From Actinomadura nitritigenes (lineage in GTDB: Bacteria; Actinomycetota; Actinomycetes; Streptosporangiales; Streptosporangiaceae), in NCBI RefSeq assembly GCF_017573545.1, contig NZ_JAGEOK010000003.1, positions 338,462-402,461 of the forward strand: a DNA stretch of 64,000 nucleotides, in the 5' to 3' direction. Position numbers and translations under genes: made by a program. Shown piece by piece: positions 40,649-54,575 of this stretch; the first letter of the stretch is position 1, and each line of letters opens with the position of its first letter. Under the pieces are notes generated by a model. It saw nothing but the letters and a program-made list of their open reading frames with translations, made no database searches and was not told the origin of the DNA.

Positions 40649-43543
40649 TCAGCCCGGCAGCGGAAGCGGCAGATCGCCTGGCAGATGCTGTGCAGCGAGG
40701 TTCGTCCGGACCAGCGACTCCACCCGTCCGGCGGCCATCGGGCGCGCCACCAGGAAGCCCTGGCCGCGCGGGCAGTCCATCGCGCGCAGCAGCTCCAGCT
40801 GCTCCGGCCGCTCGATGCCCTCCGCCACCACGGTCAGCCCCAGGTCGCGGCCCAGCCGGACGATCGTCCGGGTCAGCAGCGACAGCGTCTCGTCCGAGCC
40901 GAGCCCCGCCACGAACGACGGGTCGATCTTGATGATGTCCACCGGGAGCTGGCCGAGGTAGGCCAGCGACGCGTACCCGGTGCCGAAGTCGTCGATCGCC
41001 AGCCGGACGCCGAGGTCGCGCAGCTCCGACAGCCGCGCCACGTTCTGCCCGCCGTCCTCGACGAGCACCTCCTCGCGGACCTCCAGCGTCAGCGCCTGCG
41101 GCGGCAGCCCCGTCTCCTCCAGCGCCGCCGCGACCGACTCCACGAACCGGGGCGCGGCGATCTGCCGGGCGGTGAAGTTCACCGACAGGCCCACGTCCCA
41201 GGAGTCGCGGCGCCACCGCGCCACCTCCCGGCACGCCTCCCGCAGCACCCAGTCCCCGAGCGGGATCATCAGCCCGGACTCCTCCGCCGGCCCGATGAAC
41301 TCCTCCGGCGGCACCGACTCGCTCCCCCGCCACCAGCGCAGCAGCGCCTCCACCCCGGTCACCCGGGACGTCGCGAGGTCCACCACCGGCTGGAACTCCA
41401 CCGCGAACTGCTCCTCCGCGAGGGCCCGCTGCAGGTCGCTGCCGAGCTCCAGCCGCCGCACCACGTCGGCGTGCATGTGCGGCGCGAACACCTCGACGCG
41501 CCCGCCGCCCAGCTCCTTCGCCCGCGCCATCGCCAGGTCGCCGTTGCGGATCAGGTCCGCGGCGTTCCGGCGCAGCCGCCGGCCCGCGTCGCCGCCCCGG
41601 TCCTTCGCCGGGCCCGCCGGCGCCTCCTCGTCCCCCGCGAACGCGATCCCGACGCTCGCGGTCAGCACGATCTGCTTGCTGCCCACCTGGTAGGGGTCCA
41701 CCGACAGCACCCGCAGCAGCCGCCCCGCCAGCTCCACCGCCGCGCGGGTCTCCCGGTCGTCCGACGGCAGCTGCACGAGGACCGCGAACTCGTCGCCGCC
41801 CCACCGCGCCACCGTGTCGTCGGCCTGCACGTTGGCGCGCAGCCGCCGCGCCGCCTGCGCCAGCACCTGGTCGCCGGCCGCGTGCCCGGCCGAGTCGTTG
41901 ACGTCGGTGAACCCGTCCATGTCGACGAACACCACCGCGACCCGGCCGCCCGGACGCTGCTGCGCCAGCACCTCCCGGGTCCGCTCCTCGAAGTACGACC
42001 GGTTCGGCAGGCCCGTCAGCCCGTCGTGGAACGTCAGGTGCGCGACCTGCCGCTGCAGCGCCGCCTGCTCGCTCAGGTCGCGGGTGGTGACCAGCAGCCG
42101 TCCCGGCGCCTCGCCCGTCCCCGCGTACCGGGAGATCGTCGACTCGGTCGGCAGCCACGTGCCGTCCGCGGCGCGGACCCGGCACGACACCCGCAGCGAC
42201 CCGGTGGCGCCCGGCCGGTCCCCGCCGGCCGCGTCCTCCTCGTCGAGGAACTCGGTGAACGCCTCCTGGACGCGCGGCAGGTCCTCCGGATGGATGATCT
42301 CGTGCAGCGGCCGCCCGAGCAGCTCCTCGGGCGTGTAGTGGTAGGTGCGCAGCGCGCCCGCGCTCGCGTACTGGACGGTCGCGTCGAGGTCGCAGATCAG
42401 CACCGCGTCGTTGCTGCTCTCCGACAGCGCCCGGAAGTGCTCCTCGCTCGCCTCCACGGCCCGGTGCAGCCGCTCGTTCTCCCGCAGCAGCCCCGCGAGC
42501 CGCGCCAGCAGCACCAGCGCCGCCGAGCCCGCCACGATCGACACCACCGGCTCCAGCCCGTTGCGGCCGGTCAGCGAGTGCCCGGCGACGAACAGGGAGG
42601 CCGCGGCGGCGACCGCCGCCGGCGCCAGCCCGGGGCCGATCATTCGGCCGCGCTCGTCGGGCTCCGGCGCGGCGCCCGGCGGCAGGGCGTCCGCCGGGAC
42701 GTCGTCGGACGGGCCGTCCGGCTCCGCCGCCGGCGCCGGGCCCGTCCACGGCACCAGCAGGAGCAGCAGCAGCCCGGCGAGCCGCAGGATGTCGGACGGG
42801 TCGTCGGACGGCCCGCCGCCGTCCAGCCGGACGAACGTCGTCACGACGTCGGCGGTCGCGAACGCCGCCAGCGCCCCGAACCCCATCCACGCCAGCCGCC
42901 GGCGGCCGCGCGCCGCGCCCAGCGCGAACGGCAGCGCCCCGCACACCAGCACCACGTCGATCAGCGGGTACAGCAGCTCCAGCAGGAACTCCGACGCCGA
43001 CTCCCCGGACTGGTGGTACAGCGAGCCGAACAGCGCGACCCAGCCCAGCACGAAGATCGCGCACGCGCAGACGTAGGTGTCGGCCAGGTACCGCAGCCAC
43101 ATGCCCACGTCGCGCGCCAGCCGCACCGGCACGATCAGGCCGGTGACCAGCGCCACCGCGGCCAGCAGGTAGAACAGGTCCGGTACCGAGAGGGACAGGG
43201 CGCTGCGCGAGACGTGGCCGTCCAGCGCGCTGCCGACCGCGCCCCCGAACCAGCCCGCGGCCGCCACCCCGTACCAGCGCCACGACGCCCGCCAGATCCC
43301 GCCGGACGACACCCGCCGGAAGATCCCGACGTCGCCGGCGTCCGCGGCGGCGCCCTTCGGCCGCCCCGCCGACATCAGCAGCGAGACCGCCGCGGCGCCC
43401 GCGGCGACCGCCTCGGTCCAGGCGATGAAGGCCGTGCCGCCCCAGCCGAGCAGCGACCCGGTGGCGTACAGGACGCCGACGATCGCGGCCATGGCGACCG
43501 GCACCGCCCGCGGCGGCATCCGCCTGGCGTTCTCGCCGCTCAT
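40649..43543 (-). CDS. Membrane PAS-GGDEF-EAL protein (c-di-GMP turnover)
   Basis: 964-residue protein. Residues 1-330 hold nine to ten membrane helices. A PAS domain (about 365-490, FRALSESSNDAVLICDLDAT) is followed by a GGDEF domain (about 500-670) with intact WGGDEFAVLV and an EAL domain (about 700-955) with GVEALLRW, NFTARQ, LTLEVREE, AIDDFGTGYASL and IIKIDPSF. Both diguanylate cyclase and phosphodiesterase motifs look active, so net direction is unclear. It may report on membrane or redox state through its N-terminus. AAGGGA precedes the ATG. A BldD-like site and an 11-bp word shared with the second such gene lie upstream. Confidence 0.93.
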   Translation of the reverse strand: MSGENARRMPPRAVPVAMAAIVGVLYATGSLLGWGGTAFIAWTEAVAAGAAAVSLLMSAGRPKGAAADAGDVGIFRRVSSGGIWRASWRWYGVAAAGWFGGAVGSALDGHVSRSALSLSVPDLFYLLAAVALVTGLIVPVRLARDVGMWLRYLADTYVCACAIFVLGWVALFGSLYHQSGESASEFLLELLYPLIDVVLVCGALPFALGAARGRRRLAWMGFGALAAFATADVVTTFVRLDGGGPSDDPSDILRLAGLLLLLLVPWTGPAPAAEPDGPSDDVPADALPPGAAPEPDERGRMIGPGLAPAAVAAAASLFVAGHSLTGRNGLEPVVSIVAGSAALVLLARLAGLLRENERLHRAVEASEEHFRALSESSNDAVLICDLDATVQYASAGALRTYHYTPEELLGRPLHEIIHPEDLPRVQEAFTEFLDEEDAAGGDRPGATGSLRVSCRVRAADGTWLPTESTISRYAGTGEAPGRLLVTTRDLSEQAALQRQVAHLTFHDGLTGLPNRSYFEERTREVLAQQRPGGRVAVVFVDMDGFTDVNDSAGHAAGDQVLAQAARRLRANVQADDTVARWGGDEFAVLVQLPSDDRETRAAVELAGRLLRVLSVDPYQVGSKQIVLTASVGIAFAGDEEAPAGPAKDRGGDAGRRLRRNAADLIRNGDLAMARAKELGGGRVEVFAPHMHADVVRRLELGSDLQRALAEEQFAVEFQPVVDLATSRVTGVEALLRWWRGSESVPPEEFIGPAEESGLMIPLGDWVLREACREVARWRRDSWDVGLSVNFTARQIAAPRFVESVAAALEETGLPPQALTLEVREEVLVEDGGQNVARLSELRDLGVRLAIDDFGTGYASLAYLGQLPVDIIKIDPSFVAGLGSDETLSLLTRTIVRLGRDLGLTVVAEGIERPEQLELLRAMDCPRGQGFLVARPMAAGRVESLVRTNLAAQHLPGDLPLPLPG

Positions 43544-44027
43544 CGCGCCGTGTCCCTTCCTGCCCCGCGGGGAGCTGTCCGTCCCTCGCGGTCGCGGCGG
43601 TGCGCCAGAGGGGACCTGGGTCCGGAGACCTCATCCGGTCGCAGGGATAACGGCCGGAGGGTCGTGGATCGTGCCCCGCGCAGGGTCGGCGCGGGACGGC
43701 GGCGCATCGGATGCGCTTGCCGGAGATCAGCGACGTTGCTGCACTGCGGGATCACCGTGATGCTCACAGTACGTTCCGTAGGTCACGGACCGATTGAGGC
43801 TGGGCGTCCTCATGGCGACGAACCGCCTCGTCGGCGATCCGTTTGGGACGGCCGAAACGTGATCGTCACCGAATCGGCGCCTTGCCCGGCATCACGTTGG
43901 GTGACCGCATTCGTGGCCCCGAGCGGCCGGTGCCCTTCTTGTCCCGGACCGTCCGCCGGGGGTGCGGAGAGGGACGGTGTGATGCACGCGACACCGAAGT
44001 GTCATGCTTGGGGCGGGAGGCGTTCTC
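43544..44027. other. Divergent intergenic region between c-di-GMP gene and sugar dehydrogenase
   Basis: 484 bases with no credible gene. It contains the BldD-like element and the shared word at 43757-43779, and GGGAGG (44015-44020) as ribosome site of the + strand gene. It presumably carries promoters in both directions. Confidence 0.5.
43757..43779 (-). promoter_or_regulatory. BldD-like palindrome and shared 11-bp word upstream of GGDEF-EAL gene
   Basis: GTGA-TGC-TCAC (43757-43767) matches the GTGA-N-TCAC form reported for BldD, the c-di-GMP-binding developmental regulator of actinomycetes. It overlaps ATCAC-C-GTGAT (43751-43761). Directly next to it is GTACGTTCCGT (43769-43779), also found at 51220-51230 upstream of the second GGDEF-EAL gene. 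On the minus strand the word reads ACGGAACGTAC and includes a GGAAC that could be an ECF-type -35. Confidence 0.4.
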
Positions 44028-45107
44028 ATGCGGAAGCACCTGATCGTCCTTGCCGCGCTCGTCCTCGCGGGGTGCTCGTCGTCACCGTCGAAGGACACGG
44101 GCGGTGCGCGCACCCCGCCGCCGCTGCCGTCCGGGGGCACCACCGCGCCCGGGACGCCCCGGGTTCTGGTCACGGGCCTGAAGATCCCGTGGGCCATCTC
44201 GTTCCTACCCGGCGGTGACGCACTTGTGACCGAACGTGAATCCGCGCGGCTGCTGCGCGTCACCCCGTCCGGCGCCGTGACACCGATCGGGACCGTTCCC
44301 GGCGTCGACGCGGCGGGCGAGGGCGGGCTGCTCGGCGTCGCCGTCTCGCCCGGCTACGCCCAGGACCACCAGATCTTCCTGTACTGCACGTCCGCGACCG
44401 ACAACCGCGTCGTCCGCGCCTCCTACGACGGCCGGCTCGGAACCCCGCGCCCGATCGTCACCGGCATCCCCAAGGGCGAGATCCACAACGGCGGGCGCCT
44501 CGCGTTCGGCCCCGACCGGATGCTGTACGTCACCACCGGAGAGACCGGCCAGGGCGAGAAGGCGCAGGACAGGAACTCCCTCGCCGGAAAGATCCTCCGC
44601 GTCACGCCGGGCGGAGCGCCCGCCCCCGGCAACCCGTTCGGCACGCGCGTGTGGACGTACGGCCACCGCAACGTCCAGGGCCTCGCCTGGGACCCGAAGG
44701 GCCGCCTCTACACCACCGAGTTCGGCCAGGACCGCTTCGACGAGATCAACCTCGTCCAGAAGGGCCGCGACTACGGCTGGCCGGCCGTCGAGGGCTTCGG
44801 GAACCACGAGGGCTTCACGAACCCGCTGCTGACGTGGAGGACGTCCGAGGCGTCCCCGTCCGGGCTCGCCTACGCCGGCGGCTCCCTGTGGGCCGCCGCG
44901 CTGCGCGGCGAGCGGCTCTGGCAGATCCCGCTGTCCGCGGACGGCGCGGTGGGCCGCCCCATCGCCCGCCTCACCGGCGCCTACGGCCGGCTGCGCGCCG
45001 CCGTCCGCGCCCCGGACGGCTCGCTGTGGCTCACCACCAGCAACCGCGACGGCCGCGGCACCCCCGCGAAGACCGACGACCGCATCATCACCGTCCCGCT
45101 CCGCTGA
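44028..45107 (+). CDS. PQQ-dependent sugar/aldose dehydrogenase-type lipoprotein
   Basis: 359-residue lipoprotein (lipobox LVLAGC, Cys at residue 16) with the soluble glucose/sorbosone dehydrogenase beta-propeller. Family segments are GLKIPWAISFLPGGDALVTE, EGGLLGVAVSPGY, EIHNGGRLAFGPDRMLYVTT with the catalytic His, SLAGKILRVTPGG, TYGHRNVQGLAWDP and EFGQDRFDEINLV. It would oxidise a sugar outside the membrane using PQQ; PQQ supply is not visible here. ATG chosen because GGGAGG lies 7 bases upstream. Confidence 0.9.
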   Translation: MRKHLIVLAALVLAGCSSSPSKDTGGARTPPPLPSGGTTAPGTPRVLVTGLKIPWAISFLPGGDALVTERESARLLRVTPSGAVTPIGTVPGVDAAGEGGLLGVAVSPGYAQDHQIFLYCTSATDNRVVRASYDGRLGTPRPIVTGIPKGEIHNGGRLAFGPDRMLYVTTGETGQGEKAQDRNSLAGKILRVTPGGAPAPGNPFGTRVWTYGHRNVQGLAWDPKGRLYTTEFGQDRFDEINLVQKGRDYGWPAVEGFGNHEGFTNPLLTWRTSEASPSGLAYAGGSLWAAALRGERLWQIPLSADGAVGRPIARLTGAYGRLRAAVRAPDGSLWLTTSNRDGRGTPAKTDDRIITVPLR

Positions 45108-45155
45108 CCCACCGGAACGACCGGCTCGGCCGGTCGACCCGAGGGCGAGCGGGTC

Positions 45156-45191
45156 CCCGCCGTCCCGCGGGCGCGCCCGCGGGACGGCGGG
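45156..45191. terminator. Bidirectional terminator, perfect 17-bp stem
   Basis: CCCGCCGTCCCGCGGGC / GCCCGCGGGACGGCGGG with a 2-base loop, between the convergent sugar dehydrogenase and gatB. It ends 6 bases before the gatB stop codon. Confidence 0.85.
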
Positions 45192-45196
45192 AACCG

Positions 45197-46695
45197 TCAG
45201 GACGCGCCGAGCTTCTCGAGGATCAGCTCGCGGGCGCGGCCGGCGTCGGCCTGCCCGCGGGTGGCCTTCATCACGGCGCCGACGAGGGCGCCGGCGGCGG
45301 CGACCTTGCCGAACCGGACCTTGTCCGCCACGGCGGCGTTGTCCGCGATCACCTGGTCGATGATCGAGGCGAGCTCGCCCTCGTCGCTGACGACCTTCAG
45401 GCCGCGGGCCGCGACGACCTCGTCCGGGCCGCCCTCGCCCGCGAGGACGCCCTCGAACACCTGCCGGGCCAGCTTGTCGTTCAGCTCGCCGGCGGACACC
45501 ATCGCCTGGATCCGCGCGACCTGCTCCGGCGTGATCGGCAGCTCGGCCAGCTCCACGCCCTGCTCGGTCGCGCGCCGCGACAGCTCGTTCATCCACCACT
45601 TGCGGGCCGCGCCGGCGTCCGTACCCGCCGCGATCGTCGCCTCGATCAGGTCGACGGCGCCCGCGTTGACGACGTCGCGCAGCTCCAGGTCCGACAGGCC
45701 CCACTCCCGCTGGACGCGGCGGCGCCGCGCGGCGGGCAGCTCCGGCAGCGACGCCCGCAGCTCCTCCACCCAGTCCCGCGACGGCGCCATCGGCACCAGG
45801 TCGGGCTCGGGGAAGTAGCGGTAGTCCTGCGCCTCCTCCTTGCTGCGCCCGCTGGTGCTGCGGCCGGTGTCCTCGTGGAAGTGGCGGGTCTCCTGGGTCA
45901 CCCGCCCGCCCGCGTCCAGCACGCCGGCCTGCCGCTCGATCTCCGAGCGGACGGCGCGCTCCACCGAGCGCAGCGAGTTCACGTTCTTGGTCTCGGTGCG
46001 GGTGCCCCACTCCGACGCGCCCCGCGGCATCAGCGACACGTTCACGTCGCAGCGCATGGAGCCCTCCTCCATGCGGACGTCCGAAACCCCGAGCGAGCGC
46101 ACGAGCTCGCGCAGCTCCGTCGCGTACGCGCGGGCCACCAGCGGCGCCTTGTCGCCCGTCGCGGGGATCGGCTTGGTGACGATCTCCACCAGCGGGATGC
46201 CGGCCCGGTTGTAGTCCACCAGCGAGTACTCGGCGCCGTGGATGCGGCCCGTGCTGCCGCCGACGTGCAGCGACTTGCCGGTGTCCTCCTCCATGTGGAC
46301 GCGCTCGATCTCGATCCGGTACGTCTCGCCGTCCACCTCGACGTCCAGATGGCCGTCGACGCACAGCGGCTCGTCGTACTGCGAGATCTGGAAGTCCTTC
46401 GGCATGTCCGGATAGAAGTAGTTCTTCCGGGCGAACCGGCACCACTCGACGATCGTGCAGTTCAGCGCCAGGCCGATCTTGATGATGCCCTCGATCGCGG
46501 CGTGGTTGGTCACCGGCAGCGACCCGGGCAGGCCCAGGCAGACCGGGCAGACCTGGGTGTTCGGGTCCGCGCCGAACGCCGTCGGGCAGCCGCAGAACAT
46601 CTTCGACGCGGTGCCGAGCTCGATGTGCGTCTCCAGGCCGAGGACGGGCTCGTACTTCGCGAGCGCCTCGTCGTACGGCATGAGTGTCGGGGTGC

Positions 46696-46699
<4 letters not shown>
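45197..46699 (-). CDS. gatB: Asp/Glu-tRNA amidotransferase subunit B
   Basis: 500-residue tRNA-binding and kinase subunit of GatCAB, which converts Glu-tRNA(Gln) and Asp-tRNA(Asn) to the amidated forms. The opening [13 protein letters not shown], the zinc ligands in [12 protein letters not shown] and [19 protein letters not shown], and the C-terminal YqeY-like helical domain ([15 protein letters not shown]) are seen. The start GTG overlaps the gatA stop (GTGA). Last gene of gatCAB. The organism therefore uses the indirect route to Gln-tRNA(Gln), whose CUG-decoding tRNA gene is at 19328. Confidence 0.97.
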
Positions 46700-48194
<1,495 letters not shown>

Positions 48195-48195
<1 letters not shown>

Positions 48196-48494
48196 CAGGC
48201 CTCCTCGTCCAGGATCCGCGGTACGCGGAAGCGCTGCTGCTCGCCGGCGGGCGCGCCGGCGAGCGCCTGCTCCGGCGTGAGGCACGGCCGGACCTCGTCG
48301 GGCCGGTACACGTTGGTCAGCGGCAGCGCGTGCGAGGTGGGCGGGATGTCCTCCGCGGCGACCTCCTGCACCCGCGCGACCGCGGAAATGATCTGGTCGA
48401 GCTGGGCGGCGAGATGGTCGAGCTCATCGTCGCCGAGCGCCAGCCGGGACAGCCGGGCGAGGTGCGAGACCTCGTCACGGGTGATGGCGGACAT
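48195..48494 (-). CDS. gatC: Asp/Glu-tRNA amidotransferase subunit C
   Basis: 99-residue belt subunit that wraps GatA and Gat[21 protein letters not shown] is the conserved N-terminal helix and the C-terminus ([10 protein letters not shown]) the conserved GatA-contact tail. First gene of gatCAB, with overlaps to gatA and then gatB. In many actinobacteria gatC is next to ligA; here a DUF6458 gene and a c-di-GMP gene lie between. Confidence 0.96.
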
Positions 48495-48679
48495 GATGAG
48501 AAACCGTTCCTGCGATCGATTGGGATACCCGCCATCCTATTGGCCGAGGCCCCGCCGCCCGAACGCTTTACCCCGCCGCGCCGCCTCGCGCCGCCGCGGC
48601 GGCGCGGCACGGGCCGTTTCAGATCCTCCTGCGGGGAACGCTCCTCACGTCCACCCCGGGACGACGAGAGGAGCCCGCC

Positions 48680-48931
48680 GTGACCATCGGCGGCAGCATC
48701 GCCCTGATCATCATCGGCGCGATCCTGGCCTATGCGGTCAATTTCCAGTTCAGCGGCATCGACATCCGGCTGGTCGGCGTGATCCTGATGATCGGCGGCC
48801 TGATCGGGCTGGTCGTCGGGATCGTCCGGATCGCCTCCGCGCGCCGCAGCGTGGAGCGCCGTCCGCCGCCCGCGATCCGCGAGGAGCACTACTACGAGGA
48901 CGACCCCTACGAGACCCGGCGCCGCTACTGA
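48680..48931 (+). CDS. DUF6458-like small membrane protein
   Basis: 83-residue protein with two membrane helices (about 5-20 and 28-50) and a basic then acidic, Tyr-rich cytoplasmic tail (ending EDDPYETRRRY). The GGSIALIIIGAILAYAVNF and IDIRLVGVILMIGGLIGLVV segments resemble a small actinobacterial envelope family; the DUF6458 name is my recollection. GAGAGGAG precedes the GTG/TG start region and the first codon is GTG. Convergent with the second GGDEF-EAL gene. Confidence 0.65.
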   Translation: MTIGGSIALIIIGAILAYAVNFQFSGIDIRLVGVILMIGGLIGLVVGIVRIASARRSVERRPPPAIREEHYYEDDPYETRRRY

Positions 48932-48937
48932 GGTCCG

Positions 48938-51070
48938 CTACGCCGCGGGTTCGGGGGCCCGCTGGACGTTGCGGCGGAGCCAGTCGGTGGCGGTGTCGGC
49001 GTCCATCGGGCGGCCGAAGTGCCAGCCCTGGGCGGCGTCGCAGCCCATCTCGCGGAGCAGGCGCGCGGTCTGCGGATCCTCGACGCCCTCGGCGACCGAG
49101 CGCAGGCCGAGGGTGCGGACGAGGTCCACGATCGAGCGGACGATCACCGCGTCGTCGGTGGACTCCGCGAGCCGCCCGACGAACGAGGAGTCGATCTTGA
49201 TCTCCTCGACCGGGAGGCGCTTCAGCCGGACGAGCGAGGAGTAGCCGGTGCCGAAGTCGTCGAGGCTGAGCGGGATGCCGAGCTCGGCGAGCCTCGCGAC
49301 GGTGTCGGAGGCGTAGGCGGGCTCGCTCATCAGGATCCGCTCGGTGATCTCCAGCTGCAGCGCGGCGGCCGGCAGGCCGCGGGCGAGCAGGCCCTCCTCG
49401 ATGGTCTCGGTGAGGCCCATGTCGAGGAGGTCGCGCCCGGAGGCGTTCACCGCGACCTGGACGGCGAGGTCCTCGCGCCACCAGGCGGCGGTCTGGGCGA
49501 GGGCGGCCTCGACGACGTGGTGCGTGATGGAGCGCATCAGGTAGGTCTGCTCGGCGATCGACAGGAACGCCTCGGGTTCGAGGAGCCCCTTGTCGGGATG
49601 GCGCCAGCGCAGCAGCGCCTCCATGCCGACGAGCTGGCCGTCCCGCAGCGACACCTTCGGCTGGTAGAACAGCTCGAGCTCGGACCGGTCGATGGCGCGG
49701 CGCAGGTCGCCGAGCATGGTGAGCCGCTCCGGGGAGTTGCGGTCGTTGGCGGGCGAGTAGACCTCGACGCCGGTGCGGCCCTCCTTGGCGTTGTACATCG
49801 CGACGTCGGCGCGCTGCAGGAGCAGCTCGAAGTCGGGGGCGTGGTCGGGGAACAGCGCGATGCCGACGCTGGCCTCCAGGTCGAACGACATGCCGTCGAG
49901 CCGGACGGGTTCGCCGAGCGCGGCGCGCAGCCGGGCCGCGACCTCGCGGGCGGCGGCCTCGTCCCGGACGGACGGCAGCAGCACCGCGAACTCGTCGCCG
50001 CCGAGCCGGGCGACGAGGTCGCCGGGCCGGACGCTGTGGGTGAGCCGGTGCGCGACGAGCTGCAGCAGCCGGTCCCCGGTGGGGTGCCCGAGGGTGTCGT
50101 TGACCTCCTTGAACCGGTCGAGGTCGAGGAGGAACAGCCCGGCGCGCTGGTCGCGCTCCTCCGGGACGGCACGGCGGCGCGGCGGCCGGAGCGAGACCGG
50201 CCCGCGCTTCGCGGCGCGCCCGGCCGCGCTGCGCTTCTCGGCGCCGCGGGCCTCGGCGAGGGCCTCCTCGGTCCGGACGATCAGCAGCTTGCGGTTCGGC
50301 AGGCCGGTGAGGCCGTCGTGCAGGGCCTGGTGCTCGCGCCGGACGGCGACGGAGGCGTTCAGGTAGACGGCGATGAACGGCAGCAGGATCAGCGGCACGA
50401 ACAGCGCGGACCGGTCCATCGCGATGACCATGAGCGGGGCGAGGCCGAGCAGCGCCAGGTGCACCAGGACCTGGTAGGCGAGGTCCCAGCGCAGCGCCTT
50501 GATCAGCGAGACCCGCTCGTGCAGCGCGACGGCCGAGCCGACGAGGGTGTCGTTGCAGAGGAAGTAGACGGTGCCCGCGAGCGCGATGGCGGGCAGGTCG
50601 TCGCCGTCGGGGACCCAGGTGCTGGACGGGGTGGCGAGGTCGCCGGCGAGGGCGAGGACGAGCTGGGCGGCGCCGAGGCTGAGGCTGTACTGGGCGGCGT
50701 TGAAGGCGATCCGGTGGGGGGTGCGGCCGCGGAAGACCCCGCAGGTCACGACGGCGATCGCCTGGAGCGCGGCGGCGACGGGCAGCCCGGCGTACAGCAG
50801 CGCGGCGAAGGCGAACGTGGTGGAGGTCGTGGCGCCGTTGGTCTCGGTGGATCCCGGCGTGATGATCGGCCGCAGCTCGCCGAAGACGATGAAGCAGCCG
50901 AGGATCCAGAACACCGGGTTCCCGGCGAGCGCGTCGAGGTCGGCGCCGGTCAGCCCGGCGAACGCGGCGGCGCACACGGCGACGCCGAGCAGGATGACGA
51001 CGACGAAGTAGATCCACAACGGGGAGCCGCGGCGCGGGGCCGTGTTCCGCGTGTTGTTCGGGTCCTTCAT
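48938..51070 (-). CDS. Membrane GGDEF-EAL protein (c-di-GMP turnover), second copy
   Basis: 710-residue protein with eight to nine membrane helices (about 18-245), then GGDEF (about 250-435) with intact LGGDEFAVLL and EAL (about 445-700) with GMEALLRW, NASGRDL, LQLEITERIL, SLDDFGTGYSSL and EIKIDSSF. It has no PAS domain. A basic 30-residue insert (about 280-315) interrupts the start of the GGDEF domain after the PNRKLLIVRTEEAL helix. The layout recalls Streptomyces RmdB. ATG at 51070 is preferred, with GAGG five bases upstream. Shares an 11-bp upstream word with the other c-di-GMP gene. Confidence 0.93.
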   Translation of the reverse strand: MKDPNNTRNTAPRRGSPLWIYFVVVILLGVAVCAAAFAGLTGADLDALAGNPVFWILGCFIVFGELRPIITPGSTETNGATTSTTFAFAALLYAGLPVAAALQAIAVVTCGVFRGRTPHRIAFNAAQYSLSLGAAQLVLALAGDLATPSSTWVPDGDDLPAIALAGTVYFLCNDTLVGSAVALHERVSLIKALRWDLAYQVLVHLALLGLAPLMVIAMDRSALFVPLILLPFIAVYLNASVAVRREHQALHDGLTGLPNRKLLIVRTEEALAEARGAEKRSAAGRAAKRGPVSLRPPRRRAVPEERDQRAGLFLLDLDRFKEVNDTLGHPTGDRLLQLVAHRLTHSVRPGDLVARLGGDEFAVLLPSVRDEAAAREVAARLRAALGEPVRLDGMSFDLEASVGIALFPDHAPDFELLLQRADVAMYNAKEGRTGVEVYSPANDRNSPERLTMLGDLRRAIDRSELELFYQPKVSLRDGQLVGMEALLRWRHPDKGLLEPEAFLSIAEQTYLMRSITHHVVEAALAQTAAWWREDLAVQVAVNASGRDLLDMGLTETIEEGLLARGLPAAALQLEITERILMSEPAYASDTVARLAELGIPLSLDDFGTGYSSLVRLKRLPVEEIKIDSSFVGRLAESTDDAVIVRSIVDLVRTLGLRSVAEGVEDPQTARLLREMGCDAAQGWHFGRPMDADTATDWLRRNVQRAPEPAA

Positions 51071-51219
51071 CACATCCTCGGGGGGTTCGGGGGGCCGTCC
51101 CCGGCACCGGGCGCACCGGACTCCGGGGCGACTCCCCCCGGATGGTGCGTCCGAAGATTCAGGTGGGTCGTGATGTGAGGGAGAGTACGGCCTTTGCTCA
51201 ACTTCGCGAAACCGATTGC

Positions 51220-51230
51220 GTACGTTCCGT
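51220..51230 (-). promoter_or_regulatory. Shared 11-bp word upstream of second GGDEF-EAL gene
   Basis: GTACGTTCCGT, identical to 43769-43779 upstream of the first GGDEF-EAL gene, in the same orientation relative to the gene it precedes, about 150 bases from the start codon. Candidate operator or promoter element. Confidence 0.4.
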
Positions 51231-51324
51231 TATGCCCCTTCCGTACCGGCCCCTCACCTGTCGGTAGCTGAAGTGTACCCCTGAGTAACGCGACACTGGT
51301 GAGGGGCCGCTTAACCACGCCGGG

Positions 51325-54550
<3,226 letters not shown>

Positions 54551-54575
54551 GGACGGAACCCTACCGGCGGGACGA

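Noticed and set aside
40685..44218. Very long open frame on the plus strand (about 1177 codons)
   Set aside because: It is antisense to the clear GGDEF-EAL gene, has Arg/Ala/Gln-rich nonsense composition and no domain; long shadow frames are expected at this GC content.
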